64,000 nucleotides of DNA from Rostratula benghalensis. Its lineage: Eukaryota; Chordata; Aves; Charadriiformes; Rostratulidae. The stretch covers positions 958,409-1,022,408 of the forward strand of contig VXAI01000098.1 in the NCBI GenBank assembly GCA_013399305.1. The letters are read 5' to 3'. Position numbers and translations under genes: made by a program. The notes below the pieces were generated by a model. It ran no database searches and was not told the origin of the DNA. It saw only the letters and a program-made list of their open reading frames with translations. Below, piece by piece: positions 1-13,376 of the stretch (its first letter is position 1; every line of letters starts with the position of its first letter).

Positions 1-1280
1 TGCTAAAGAAACTACCTGCAATGTCAAGATGTTCCATGGTGCCATGCAGGGTAGGGAGAAGAACTGTATAGACAGTATCTGGGCTCTGAACATGGAGTCT
101 TAACTACAAACAGTGAAATGAGAAGGTTCTTCTAGGGCATTGCATGGACCTGTAATTTAGACTCCATCCTAGTTGTTGGGAAGACAGTGTTGGTTGGAAA
201 AAGTGAGACTTAAGAAAATAGTGTGCTCTGGGAAAACTTCACTCTTTCTTGGAGCTCTGAAAATCACAAGGTTGGCTCTGGTGTGATGACAAGTAAGGGA
301 TTTTATTCTGTTCTTGCTTCTCTGCTCTTTGGGTTGAACTGCTTGATTCTTCAGCACTGTAGCAGCACTGAACTGGCACACCAGGCCCCCTTCATGCAAG
401 GCATTTTCCTGGGGATTTTGAGCTGTGTAATTTTTCCTGATGTAATTAAGTTTGAAAGGTGTTGCATCAACCCCTTGTGCCATTTCTCCTTGGTTCATAG
501 CCTTGCTTTCTTTGCCTCTTCTACAGACAGGTTCTTTGGAGACCATTTGCACCCTACAGCCCCACTCACAAAGTGGTATAGGGTATCCTGCTTAGGCCTA
601 GATACTGATGGAACTAATGATGGAACTAATAAAAAAGAGCTTAGTCTGATCCCAAAGGGAGAAGAGTTGGGTTGGTTAATTAAAGGAGCCTGGCACAGGG
701 CACCTAGTAATTATAGGTACAAGAAGTCTGAATTTGAAGAGGACTGTGCAGCTGGAGAAGGATAGGGAGGCACCCAGAACTCTGCAGTCTGTGGGCAAGA
801 ATGCAGCAAAACCAGATCTGGAAATCAGACTCTGGCAGAATTCCTTGGTGAATTCTTATTTATTCCATTTTTTAATGAGGACCTGGATCTCTCCTTATGC
901 ATTTATGTTTTTGCATGCACATGCGTATGTACAATTCCAGTTACACCCTATGGCTGGGAGGGTGATTTTATTAAAGACCAGAAGATTGAGAGACAGATGT
1001 TTTAAGAGACACAGGCTTAGCCCTTTAGTAGTTTGGAATAATTAATGCTGACTGCTGCATTGGTTGTATTATCGGTGCTACTGGGTCTTTATCTCAAGCA
1101 TCATCTCAACACCCATGAGTCTGTATCACTCTAGGGTAGAGCTTTTGAAGGCAAAGGGGCTGAGGCCACCAGGACTTGCTGGGAAATTGCTCCTAAACTC
1201 TTATGTAGGTGTGGGGTGGGGAACAATGCTATGTCATCACCAATGCTATGTCTCTTTCTTTATGGTTAAGTTCCTTAAAG

Positions 1281-1365
1281 CAGTGCTTCTCAAACTTAGG
1301 TTATAACCCCCCAAAGGGATACAAAAGGCTTCAAAGGCAGTCACAAAGTTACTAGCCAGTAAACA
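1281..1365 (+). mobile_element. Possible hAT (Charlie/MER-like) DNA transposon terminus
   Basis: The segment starts CAGTGCTTCTCAAACTT, which resembles the CAGNGGTTCTCAA inverted-repeat end of hAT-Charlie non-autonomous elements. It continues with a stretch reminiscent of their 'aaccccnnaaaggg' sub-terminal region. I do not see the opposite terminal repeat nearby, so this would be a one-ended, old fragment. The match is short and could be chance. Confidence 0.4.
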
Positions 1366-4300
1366 GCTTTCTACTTGTAATTGCTATTAGGAGTTCTGTT
1401 TCTCCTAGTTTGAAGAGTTAGCATTTATTCCAGTAGCGCTCATTTTCTTGAAGGAACTTGCTGCCATCTCAGCTGAGGAATGTGGGATGAGCCATCACCA
1501 ACAGATGAGTGCAAAAGAGGGTCAAGCTTGCATAAAGTTTGAGCAGCAGTGCTTTAGCAGATTTTATTTTCCAGGCACAAGCTCTGCAAATGTTCTCAGA
1601 AATAGACCTATTAGCTTTACCTGATGAAAGATAAAGACAGTTGTTTTTTTTTTCCCCCAGTGGCTTTCTCAGTAGGCCTCGTTTGGAGAAGGTAGGCCTG
1701 TCTGTGCAAAAATGTGGTGGTTTAGTGCTCAGGACTAAATAATGAGGTGAGGAAACTGTAGCCTTTGCTCTACCCTTATGGCTGATGTGCTGCATACTGG
1801 CAGGTGGATCACACTGGAAAATGAAACCCTGGTTCTAAGGTTTCTAGCTCAAAAGATGAAAAGCACCAGTTTTGTCAATCTGTGAAGATGGTCCGCAGAA
1901 GAAAATTGCTTTGAGAATTTGACTTGTGTAGTGACTATATGTATATGTTCATTGGCTGTAGTAAGTGTAAAATAAAAAATATTGAGACAATACTTTTTTT
2001 ATGTTGCAGTGGACTAGGGGAATGTTCATGGTAATTTTTTCCAGTTCAGGTGACTTGATAGCTTCTGATCACTTGTACAAAGCCAGAGCTGAATGTCCTC
2101 AATTTTCCCATCTCGAGCAGGCAGTTCCCCTGTGTACATGGAATACATTTTGAGCCTCCCACACCTGAAAGGGAGAAGCATCGCTGGTGGTAGAAAAGGG
2201 GTGTGTCTGTTGCATGTGGGAAGTTCCTGCAGGGGATTTTTCATAATTCAGGGCCTGTTGAGAAGAGGACTTGAGTGATGGGATGCTCTGGACGTGGCCT
2301 GCAGGGAAAACAGAGGAGTGGGTGGGGATCTCCCTAGCCTCTCATGGCTTAACGGCCACATTTAGCTGGATTTAAGAGGCATAAGCATTTATAGCAAATT
2401 CTACTGCTATATCGCAGCTGTTTTCTGCTTTTCTAGCTTTGTCTCCATTAGGGTATTCCATGCTTTATCCCATTAGACAGCCTGAACTTTTCCCCTGCTT
2501 ACAGGATTACATGGGGCAGAGATGTAAGAATAAAGGGAGTCTTGCCACTACTCCACCTCTTTATCTCTATAACTCCATGTATATCTCTGCTTTCACAGAG
2601 GCCAGGCTTTCTGCCTTCCAAAACCCTGCTCTGAAATTGCTGATTCAAGCGGGTAGCAACTTTAGGACTCCTTGCAGAATAAATGCCTGCTGCGTGCTCC
2701 CCTGGCACTGGGATTTCCTCTCTGATTTATCATGCTCAGGTCTGCTAATGTCCCTTGACTAAACTGGGCATGGTGTGATGGTGTGAAGGTCATTTTATAT
2801 ATGCCATATACATTTCTGGAGACATGGTGGGAGGCTAGGACATCTAAAGCAGCATACCCTGCTGGGAAAAGGAGGAAGAAAAGGGTAGTCTGGCTCTTCT
2901 TTTCACAGCCTCTTGTGGTGGGATGAAGGTTTTGACAGCCTAATTCAGCATTTAGAGAAAGAACCAAGCAGAAAGATTCCCCCTCACCCACTCCTTGCAG
3001 CCCAGCTGTGACAAACTGACAGATAATTAACAAATCAAGACCTCCTATTAGCCTTGTCCCTGATGCATTAAAGCAGCTCCTATGTTGCAAGTGTCCTTTA
3101 GCAAATGCCTGTACTTTATGGCTACAGAGTGAGGTAGGTAGATCACTTTAGAAAGGCAAAGGGTTCTCTAAGATGTCAACGCACAAATATTTCCAGGAGT
3201 AGAAGAATTTATCTCTAAAAGAAAATGGTGGCTAGTAGGTGGGAGAGCTGTACCATGACTGAATGGAAGTTACTCTAATGGTACAGTGTGTGTATGGAGT
3301 ATCTTCTGGAATATAGAACTGAAAGGGATGTATGGAATTGTTATTGAGCCCCTCTTGTTTTTACAGAAAGTGAGATAAGTTGGAGCAGCAACTGATAGGG
3401 CAGGGTTTTTTTGACTGAGACTAACCAAGCCTGTAAAATTACATGGCAGGAAATATGGTTTGTGGTAGAAACAGACTTAATGTTAAGATCTTAGTATTAT
3501 ATTGTGGGTAGTGTATTAGTGCCCTTTCCCTTCTGTCCTCAGGTTGTTGAAACTGCGTGTGTAAGCCCAAGTCAGCTGCCTTCTCTTTGCTTTAGCTCCG
3601 CTCATTTGGAGAAGAATGAGGAAGAGTGTCAATATCCTTCTAGTTCAAGATGTTAAATAGACACAAGCCATTGGTTCAGCTTAACACATGTTAAAGGAGA
3701 GAGAGATATCTAATTGCATCAAAGCCACTCTTAAGTTCATGTATGTGGAGCCCATCAAGCTGAAAGCATCCAGACAGCATCTGCTGTTATCAAATCACTC
3801 TTGAGTCGAGCTAATTAAAATAGAGCTTCATTTTTCTGAACCATTGTTTGGCAGGAATTCGAAACAGGTCTAACCCAATTTCTGTGTGTTTATGAGCCTT
3901 TATTATATCAAAAGTACTTTTCTGTAAATGTACAGGGCAGTGTTAAATGAATTGATCCGCACTGTATCACTGTAGATGCACTATGGACTTCCTAATGATT
4001 TCTCTTCTAGCTTTTTCCAGATATACCCCAGAAAGCTTGCTTTGTCCCTTATCGTGTCATCTTCTTTCTCTCTTTTCCTTTCTATCTCGCTCTCAAGAAA
4101 GTAAATGTCCTTGTATTTCTTTCTTTCATATCCTCCTCCTCCACTCTGTTGGGATTTTTGTATTATTAAAACATTTACACATTTGCTGCCACATGCAAAT
4201 GCAGAATAATAAACCCAGGACTCTTTATACTCCAGACAGGATCAGGAGGTGTCTCACCACTGATTCTTACCCAGTACTCATCCCTGCTGATTGCAGGGAA

Positions 4301-5692
4301 TGGAGGGAAGGGGAATCTAAATGTTGCTGTGTTGAATCTGTTTGATATAGCATTTTTGTCCTTAATTTTCTATTTTAAGCATTTTGCACTCAGGTGTGCA
4401 AATCCTAGGTATCACATTCCTCTTTATAATTTGCCACATACCAAGCGCTAAACTTAAAGAGACGTAGAAATTGCTCCCTGAAGACAGGTTGTACTCTTTG
4501 GCATCTAGAAGCTGATTCATGAATATTCTCTGTAGAAAGAGAGTACCACACGTAGAGCCAGTCAGTTCAGAACATCTGAGTGTCAGTAGCAGCCCAGTGA
4601 AGCAGTAAAGTCAGGAAATAACTATTTTCTGGTACCCCCTACAAGATGTTCATATGATATTCTCAAGTCTTAAATTTATTTCTGAGCACAGGATTCATAT
4701 TACAAAAAACGAAAGTTAAGGCTTAGCTTTAGGTAAAACTTCTGACAGTGATCTGCCATGAAATCTCCCTAGACGAGTAGTAAAAACTTTTGCACTTTTA
4801 AAAATAGTTGGATAAAATAGAAATTCTTTCTGAAATATAAATGTAAATGTACTTTCTGTATAGTTCAAGGAAGTTTGCTTCTTTGAACTTGGTTAATTCA
4901 CCTTGGAATGGAATTTAAGTGCATTTTATTTTGCATTTAATGCAGTCTGTTCTTAATGCATGTATTCAACTCCTCTGTGTGAAGCTTAAGAGCAGCACAC
5001 ATAAACTGATACCGGAAGCAAGTGTAACATTTTGCTAGAAGCAAACCAATGGGAAAGTTCTACTAGATGTTCACAAACTTATGAAGTATCGTTGTCTCTT
5101 GTTCTGTGATTTTAGAGATGAAGAAAATCACTACTCAGAAGTTTGGTCTCCCGTTCATTGACAGTGACTCTCTCCTGATTTCTCTTTTAATACATTTACT
5201 TGAATTTAATGCTGACAAAAAGCAGCAGAGTGACAGTATTCAGGAGAATAGAGCAGGGACATTGTACTGTGTGCTTTTTCTGTAAGTCTTGTAAGTAGAC
5301 CTAATCTGAGGGCCCTACTGCTAGGGGCCTGACTAATCTCATGATTTATTCAGTACCTATCTTCTTTTCTGAGCCCGTCGAGGTGTACAGTGGGTACTTG
5401 TCTTTCTAGCAACTGTCTCATCGATATGGTTACTTTCCCAGTCAAGGGACATGAGACGATGGCTTTGAGAGAAGAATTTCTGGTAGAGTGCAACAATAGA
5501 GGTAAATCCAGATATTCTTACATGCAAAAGTAATTCAATCAACATTTCTGCTCACTTCATGGTGAGTACAGAATGGATGTGTCAGATCTAAGAATATCTT
5601 CCTAGGTTTCTCGGCATTTCCTGCATGTGCAGTTGTTGCTGTTGTTGCTGCTGCAGAAAGAAGTTTGCTATTTTAGCAAAAAACACTCATCC

Positions 5693-5708
5693 TTTTTTTT
5701 TTTTTTTT
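5693..5708 (+). repeat. Poly-T tract (16 T)
   Basis: A run of 16 T flanked by GTT/CTG repeats at about 5631-5655 and by AAC repeats at about 5721-5733. On the minus strand this could be the A-tail of an old retroposon, but no body is recognisable. Confidence 0.7.
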
Positions 5709-8700
5709 GGTTTGTTTTATAACAACAACAACAAAGTCAAGCATTTGGTCTAAGGATCCAAAAGGCCAGGAAATGCATCTCTAGGGCTCCTCGTCAATTT
5801 GGGATCTAATGAAATATAGAAAATACTCAATAAAAGCACCTTTATTACTTTAAATGTTTAAATGTGGAGTTTTTAGCCATCAGGTTAATGTTTTTGTATC
5901 ATTTTTTGATTTGATTGTGAGCACTTTTCCAGGTATCTCTGCCACTTGAGCACTAATTGGATTTCCACAGATAAACGGTGCTAGCTGCAGCCCTTACATC
6001 ACTGTGTTTTTACTTCATCATTATTTTATTTGTTTTTACTGTAAAGGTTAATAAATCTTGGTATGTTTAGAGTATGAAACAAGGCAGGCAGGCTAAGAAC
6101 TACAACATGAAGGGGTGAAGTTTTATATGCTGCTTTCTCAAGTCTGAGGGGTGGAAAGAGAAAGAGCGTGCCCTTTGTGGTATTTCTAATGGGCTGCTGG
6201 GTACGTTAGTCAGCCAAGTAGCGATCCATAATCCTTAAGATAAAAAGCGTTGATCTCTCCACTAGTTCTCAGACAGAGCTGTAAGGCATTTGAATTGGGT
6301 TACCATTGATTTAAGGTGGGGAGAAGACTGAGGAGCATGGGTCTGCTTAAAAAGGGATATATGGAATTTATTTTACTTTATTTAATTTTTTAAAGAAAAT
6401 TGTAAGCCTTTCAGTGCAAGTGCACCTGAGTTCCCTCTGGATTCTCAAGGAGGTTAATATAGAACTTGCCAATATTTTAGGGAGAAACTAATTGAATGGT
6501 GATTTTAGTCAAGATCTAGGCAGCAAATAAATTTCTGTAAGAATTGATAAAGGTCTCAGACTTTTGCTGTCTTACCTATTTGTTCAGGAAAGCATGTATT
6601 TTTTACTATTCTCCTGGTTTCCTGGGAAGCTGAGCTTGACTTCCTACCACAGTAGAGGTAGCCCTTAGTTTCCAGCCACAAAGGCAGTGTGCAAGCCCTT
6701 TCTGGCCTAGCAGGATTGAAACTAGTGCATTTCAACCACTTACCCCCAATTTTGGACATTGTGGCTTAATAGAAATTGATTGAGCAGCCTGTACTTGGGC
6801 CAAAGCAGCATTAAAGACTGAATTTGCTTTCTTGTGTTACAAAGATAGAAAAATGCCTTTTAGCTTCTGTGGATCAGGTGCAGAGTCTTGGGAAAACCCC
6901 AAAGTTATGGACTCAAGCTTTCCGTTGTGCCAGTTCTCTGTGGCAACAGTGGCCATTCTTACATTGGTGTTAATCCCTTGCTGTGGACCCAGATTTCAGA
7001 GAGATTGTTGATGCTTTCTGCAGCATTTATCAAGGAAATGACTGCTTTCTTTTTTTTTTTCCCTGAAGTGAGTAATTGTTTATTAATTTTTCAGCATGTA
7101 AAGACTATACTTATAATAGTCCCTGACATGTGCTGGCTGTGCCAGCGTTTAAGAAAAACAAAAAACCAGTAGAAATACCATTTTGAACCTTGTCTGATTT
7201 TGTAGGCCTTCTTGGTTTGTACCCAAATTTCTGTGTAGAAACTGGGCTTGTGTATAACTCTATAGAACTAATTCTCTCGGACATTTTAACTCAGTTTAGG
7301 ATGGTGGGATCTTAAGTGTTTCAAGGGAGAGTAGCTGGTGATCAGTACACGATTTTTTGGTCCTGTATTGGTTGAACAGCATCTAGAATTTGTCCTTATA
7401 TCTATATGCTTTGTTTCTTTAAATAGTAAATGTAACATCCATGAAAAATGCCAAATTGACCTCAGGGGAAAATGAAGTGGACGCTGTTTGGTGAATATTT
7501 ATGGCATGGGCAGATAGAGTGGAAATGTTCCTTGTGTTTGCCCTTATATCATGTTTCTCACTCTGGTTGTAGAGGAAGCATCCTTAGAGTTGACAGGGAA
7601 GCTCAGTTGCTTTTGAGGCTGCTCATGTGAGTTCCTACATATGAAGGAGAAATTCTGTGATGTGAGCTTCTTCTGTTGTGAACTGGACAAAGACAAGGGA
7701 CGCAGCTGCTTTTGAATCTATAAAATTATTCCACTTGCAGTCCCCATAGACCAGGCAGCTCTGGCCAATCAGATTTCTTGCCCCTTACTTAGTTTTTCCC
7801 TTAATGGGGCAATTAACAGCAGGAACAAAGTGCATGGTCTGCTCGGTCTTTATTATTATTTGTGTTATAATAAATGTCTAGGAGGCCAGTTACAGACCAG
7901 CACCAAGCTCTGTGCACATACAGAATAAAAGGATGATTCTTGTCCCAAAGAACTCTAAGTAAAACACTAAATTTACATGAAGGCCTTCTCCTTCTCCTTC
8001 TGCTATTACTTCCCAACTGCTGTGGTTTGCATGATTTATTGCACAGCTGTCACAATTTCCAGCTTCTTTAATGTTTCCAACATGAAACCTTTTGTTTGTT
8101 AGATTCTGGCAATCCAAGTAGTTTCCTCCAATATCTCCTTACTCATTCAGATGTTCGGATCTTCCACTTAGTAATGCCATCATAGCCCCTTGAGTTCACC
8201 CCTAATTGTTGGGGGGTTTATTGCTGCAAGGAAAACACTCAGTTTCTAATCTCCATTTCCCATGGACTAAGAACTCTATTAAATGGTGTTCTTGAAATAA
8301 CAGGTTCAAGGAATAACAGCTTGCTGATTTTTTTTTTCCTGCCTGTTTGAGTCATTTCAGTCTAAAATGTCTTTATGGCATCTTCCACAGATGGGCTCTA
8401 GTTTTGATCCTCTTGCACTAAATCTAAATCGGTGAGTTATTAGTATTTTCCAGTTCCTTGACTGTGGAATTAGAAGGATCTAAGTAAGTCTGAACAATGA
8501 TCCTGTTCTGGTGCATCTCTTTGATTTAGCCTCCTGGAGTCTACCATTCAATAACGATGTTAAGTACTCGGGCACAATTGTCAAATGTCACATGGACTTC
8601 CTCTCCTTACGTCATCTTCTCGCTCCCTACCATGAGAATGAACTTCCAGTAGTCCTTGGCTGCCCTATAGTTAAAAGAATGAAAACGTAATAAATTACAG

Positions 8701-10204
8701 CTTCACTGTTTCTTACATTCTGCACATGTGAATATAATAGGGTGAAATAGATTTCATTCAAAAGCTGGTTTTTTTTAAACTCTTCAGTTATAGCAATATG
8801 GAGAGAGGAGTGTGAAAGGTAAGAGTTGGAGGTGCTGCCATGCGCTCCCCTGAAAGCTGCATCATGCATCTTTTTTAGCCACGGAATGATCTTAGTTCTG
8901 CTGTAGTGAGCATCTTGGACACTGACTCATTACATTCCTTTGGAGTGATTCAGCTCAACAGCTTGACACTTGCATTAATTTTACAGCACAGAGCCTCAGT
9001 GATCCCTAAGCTTCCTTCTGTAAGAAAGGAGAAGCAAGATGTATAAATTGGGTACTGTCAGGAAAAGTTATAAAAGTCAGATTCTCTTTTGACCTTTCAC
9101 CTTCTCTCTTCTTAGACCCCATTGAATCAGTTTGTTAACCTTGCTGTGGCACCTTGCCTTCGCCCACACTCAGGAGCTGGATACCTTACCTACTTGCGTG
9201 AGGCGCTGACCTTCTACTCCATATATTATCCGCAACGGTCCAGTACATTCAGCGCTGAGGTTATTGCTGGTTTTGTGTAAACAGATCTTCAAATAATTTG
9301 CTGCCAGTTGGATTGCAAGCGTTATTTCCCACCGCACCCCCTCCCGTTCATCTTGCTGCAATACCTTCTTTGGTGGTACTGGGGATTATAGGAAGCTTGC
9401 AACTGAAGCTTAGGCAGAAGTGCAAAAAGTAGATTTTTTTTTAAAGTTTATTTTTCATCTGAAAGTGAGGTTATATCTTCTATTTTCAATAAAAAGTTAA
9501 ATTATTTGAACTCTAGAAAAAAGGTACATCTACCGATTGGTTAACATTTATTGTGACTGCACATTTAATACATTTAGTTTGCTGTTCTGCTTGTATTTCT
9601 CATAAGATGTTTTTCCAGTATTTGTCACTTCCCCGTAACAGTTTGTACGGTGTTAAACCTGATCTTATGGAGTCTCATTTGGAGCTGTATTTTCTTTCTG
9701 AAATAAAAAAACCCCACAACATAGCACATTTTCTCTCAGCATAAGAATAGGTATTGTATGTTTCTTGTAAAGCATGTGTAAAAGTTCTTGTTCTCTTTGG
9801 CTTTGTGCATGTAAGCATTACTTGGATATTATTCTTCTTCAAAAGAGAGGAATTTTGTCAAGTTGTCCACTATGTTTTAAATCCAATCGGAAAAAACTGA
9901 AGATGGCAGAGATATTTCACTTTGAAAGGTGACTACTACACAGACGAAGTTGCTACTTTTCGTAAGGGCTTTTACTCCATATATCAATGTGTTTTAAGAG
10001 AGACTTGGGTCAATAATACCATGCTTTAGAATTCCCTAAATACATATTTACACAATAGACCTTAAAATATATTAGTCTATCATGTCAACTCCTGTACACT
10101 TCTATCAGGGATGTTTTATGTCCTTAACATATGACACAATAAAACTTTATTTTATATAGCGTTTTTCATACAAATTGTATCCTAGAATGCATTGTGGGGT
10201 TAAA

Positions 10205-10760
10205 TAAGATTTTCACAAGGTTAAAAAGAAAAAAAAAAAAAAAGCTGAAGGGCGCAGGAAAATGAAGGGCTTTGCATAGGAAATATTTAACTGAACAATG
10301 GGAATCAGAATGGAGAGGCTAAGGGAACTAAGGGAAATCGTAAGTGTGACCGGAGCTGCAGCCCAGGATCCTTGGAAGTGGGAAGGTTGGGTGAGGAAAG
10401 GCTGATGTGTCGGAATAAAGAAGGTGGAGAGGTCGCGCTGCTGGGAACAGCTGGAGGAAGTGTGAAGTGGCTCCTGGAACAAAGAAGTTGAGAATAGGGA
10501 CTATGTGGAGTGAGAACGGGAGAAGAAATGAGGGGGAACTGCAGCGAGGGGAAAGGAAGCATCTGAGCACGCACTTCTGTGGTTCCCCTGGTGGGTGACA
10601 TTGGTGGGAGCAGGACAGCACCCTGTGTCCAGGGGTTTTCAGCTTCTTGTTCTGCTCCCTCCAGCACACGCAGGGAATGGCAGGGTCCGGGCCCCTCCTG
10701 GGACAGAGTAGGCACAACACGATGACACAAAGACAGCTCAGCTGGGATTTTTCCTGGCTT
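10205..10760. other. Purine-rich, GC-raised block of unknown origin
   Basis: This block of about 550 bases is strongly purine-biased on the + strand (many GGAAG, GGGAA and GAGAAG words) and GC-richer than its AT-rich flanks. It is preceded by a run of 15 A (10229-10243) and followed by a TTATT then A10 segment (about 10760-10778). The skew leaves two overlapping open frames on the minus strand (about 140-154 codons, Ser/Pro/Leu-rich), typical of pyrimidine-rich antisense rather than protein. It might be an old retroposon or LTR fragment; I cannot name a family. Confidence 0.45.
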
Positions 10761-11118
10761 TTATTAAAAAAAAAATATTTTTTTTTGGTCACCCTATTAA
10801 TGTAAATTAAGTAAGGCTTTTTTGTATGTGATAATTATAGATAAATGTATTTAAAGTAGATCTGGATTTTGTAGTCCTCAGGAAAAAGAGGAAGAGTAAT
10901 TTTTCCCCCCGTCCCTGTCATGTGTTCATTTTAATGAGCAATTTTAAAAAATTGAAAATAAAAGAGGAAAATGAATAGGTGTTGAACCAGCCTGTGATAT
11001 GTAAATGCCAACTAGTAATTACCTAAAACCTCAATTTTCTTTCTGTTTCATCTTGCAAAACATTTCATTTCCACTGAGTGAAAACACTTAATTTGGGCTT
11101 CGCCGGCGGGTGAAGCCT

Positions 11119-11240
11119 GCCCCTCACCGCGGGGCCGCCTCAGCGCGGAGCCCCGTCAGCCCCTCACCGCGGGGCCCCCTCAGCGCCGGGCCCGCTCACC
11201 GCGGAGCCCCGTCTGCCCCTCGGTGCGGAGCCCCGGCAGC
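11119..11240 (+). repeat. Degenerate GC-rich tandem repeat
   Basis: Two copies of GCCCCTCACCGCGGGGCC start at 11119 and 11159 (40 bases apart). Diverged copies (GCTCACCGCGGAGCCCCGTC and GCCCCTCGGTGCGGAGCCCC) follow at about 11193 and 11215. Unit length varies from about 24 to 56 bases. Confidence 0.65.
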
Positions 11241-11254
11241 CCGGCCGCCTCTCC

Positions 11255-11268
11255 GCGCTAGGGGGCGC
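11255..11268 (+). promoter_or_regulatory. CTCF-like motif
   Basis: GCGCTAGGGGGCGC fits the core CTCF consensus (CCASYAGRKGGCRS) except at the first position and the usual A at the third. It sits within the CpG-rich patch, a common setting for CTCF. Binding is not shown by sequence alone. Confidence 0.45.
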
Positions 11269-13376
11269 GCTGGCTCCGCGCCGCCGCCGCCCGGCTGAGG
11301 CCCCTTCCCGGCCCCGCTGGTTCTCCTCGGAGCGCGGAACCGAAAGGCACCTGCCTCCAGGAGCCGGCTTCTTTCGAGTGTGCGTCAAAACCGGGCGAGA
11401 AACGCACGGCTGGAATTCGTTTCCTTACCTTTGGTCTGGTTGCTGTGATGTTGATGGTTTTAAGTTAGATTTCATCCATAGAACTCTCCGCTGTCCAAGT
11501 TTCTGGGTACCTAGGATCATTCCTTTTTTTGCATTACCCTTTTTTTGGTTACTATTCTGTATTCTTTTAGTTCTGGGTTCTTAATCTCAGACAAGGTTTG
11601 AAGCTTGTTTCTTTCTTGCCTTTGTTCTTTTGTCATTTTCTGACTCCTGTGAATCTTGCTTTAAATTGTATTTTTTCTCTTTGCTCTGTTTTACACAAGG
11701 GGTTTTTTTTTTATTGTTATTGTGTTTGTAAACTTTTCTCTGTATGACTTGGTAGGTTTCTAGGTTCTCTCACAACAGAAATAATTCCTTGGATTCTGTA
11801 TGTTTTAATGTAAATTTCAGTGAAATCATAGGAGCTTTAAAGTGTTTCCTCTCTCCTGACCGACCTGCAGGTAATTTCTGTAGAAATAACAAGCAGCTTC
11901 TGTGAAATATGAATTTCACAGGAATTCTGGGGCCCAGAACACTGAATTGGGAAAAGGTTTATCCTGGGAGAAGGAAGGTTGTGTGAGAGAGAGAACATTG
12001 TGTGTGTAGTGTCCCAGGACCCCGACTCCAAGAACCCTGCCAGGAATCTCAAGGAACGGTGCCTCTTTAGTGAGATATATGGCTTCATAATTAGCCCCTT
12101 GCATTTTTTCATGAGTGCTAGCATCAGCGTTCTATGATGTGTTTCCCTGATTAACAGCTGCTTTGCAACTATTTCCGTGTGCCACCAATAACCATATTTG
12201 TCAAGTTAGTCCTGGCAGAGCACTGATTTCTTACTAAAATGCAGCATTTCTGTTTGAAGGGGGTTTCTTGCTCATTGTGGTGCCAGGCTTTTAAGTCAGC
12301 CCTTGTTAAAACGTAAGTTGGCTTTAGCCTGATGCTTGTTAACAGGATTCTGGGTGTCTCCTTTAGAGTAGGAGTGCAGAAACCTTTCACAGACAATTTA
12401 ATCTTCAGAGCCTTGCAAACATACAGCCGTACACTGAGGGGGTGTTGCTGTAGGCTAATATATTGATCAGTTCCATTTGCCCTATAGCTGTGGCCTTCTG
12501 CTCTGGCTGAAATAGGTTGAGTGTTTGTTGATACTGCCATATTATTATTTTTTAATACACTGGAAAAAAATTAATTCCAACTTCTTTTACATACGTCATG
12601 TATATTGCCAGTGTTGATTGCTTCCGCACATGTAATGTAAACTGTCTGTGCATAGTTCATGGCCTGTGCCGCCTCTGCTTAATGAAAAGAAGTGTTGCAT
12701 TTAAACAGATACAGATCCACTCAGAAAGACAAAATACCATCCCTTGCAACGTATAATTCAGACCCAACCTTTACATCACAGGTCATCTCAAAGTCTCAAG
12801 TCTATCAACAAATGCTGTTTAGTAATAACCTACAGAGGGTTCCCAGCATTAGGAAATCTATTAGAGCTCTTACACGCTGTGCTCCTGCTGGCTTTTGATT
12901 CCTTTTTCCATGTGAAACTCTGGTACCGAATGCTACCAAACTTTTATTAATGAAGGGGATTTTCTTTAATATATTTGTTAATTGATTGGAATTTTTGGTT
13001 GGTTTTGTTTCTTCTTTTCCTTTTTTTAGGTGGTAGAAAGTAGTCATTTTGGTCATTTGCCCCTATTTTGAATTTCATGCTTTATTCTTCCAATGCTAGT
13101 TAGGTGATAAAGTAGCTTAGATTGCTTCATTGGAAAGGCTGGCTTTGCCTTCCCCATTAACACAAAAAGGAGGGAAATTAGGAATGAAGGACCTTGGCTA
13201 TAACGTGCTTTTGTACTGTGCTTTGGCCTAGAATTTCGCCAAGCTTGCTGCACTCCCACAACATCTGCAATAAAGTTCCTGTCTCCATTTTATATCTTTG
13301 ACATTGAAGCAGAATATTTAGCCTGAATTTATGTAATTTGGCCAGACTCAAATATAATCCATGAATCGTTACGTTT

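Larger units (their letters stand above)
11095..11400. promoter_or_regulatory. CpG-rich island-like patch inside the intron
   Basis: About 300 bases with dense CpG and very high G+C, abruptly bounded by AT-rich intron on both sides. The left half (11119-11240) is built from imperfect copies of a unit beginning GCCCCTCACCGCGGGG. The right half has GCCGCCGCC and GC-box-like words. No PEX14-like start codon or coding match is visible. It could be an internal or antisense promoter, an insulator, or a degenerate GC-rich minisatellite. Confidence 0.6.

Noticed and set aside
223..765. 180-codon + strand frame, the longest single open frame in the window
   Set aside because: No recognisable domain, no conserved texture, and an opposing frame overlaps it; fits chance in an AT-moderate intron.
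3340..3370. Possible PEX14 exon 2 end (reading VIEPL before a GT)
   Set aside because: Residues upstream do not match the PEX14 N-terminus and the donor context is poor.
10305..10792. Two overlapping minus-strand frames of 141 and 154 codons
   Set aside because: Both come from the pyrimidine-rich complement of a purine-rich block; low complexity, overlapping in different frames, no domain.
11110..11388. Open frames on both strands in the CpG-rich patch
   Set aside because: High G+C suppresses stop codons; the residues (Ala/Pro/Arg/Gly) reflect the tandem repeat rather than a protein.
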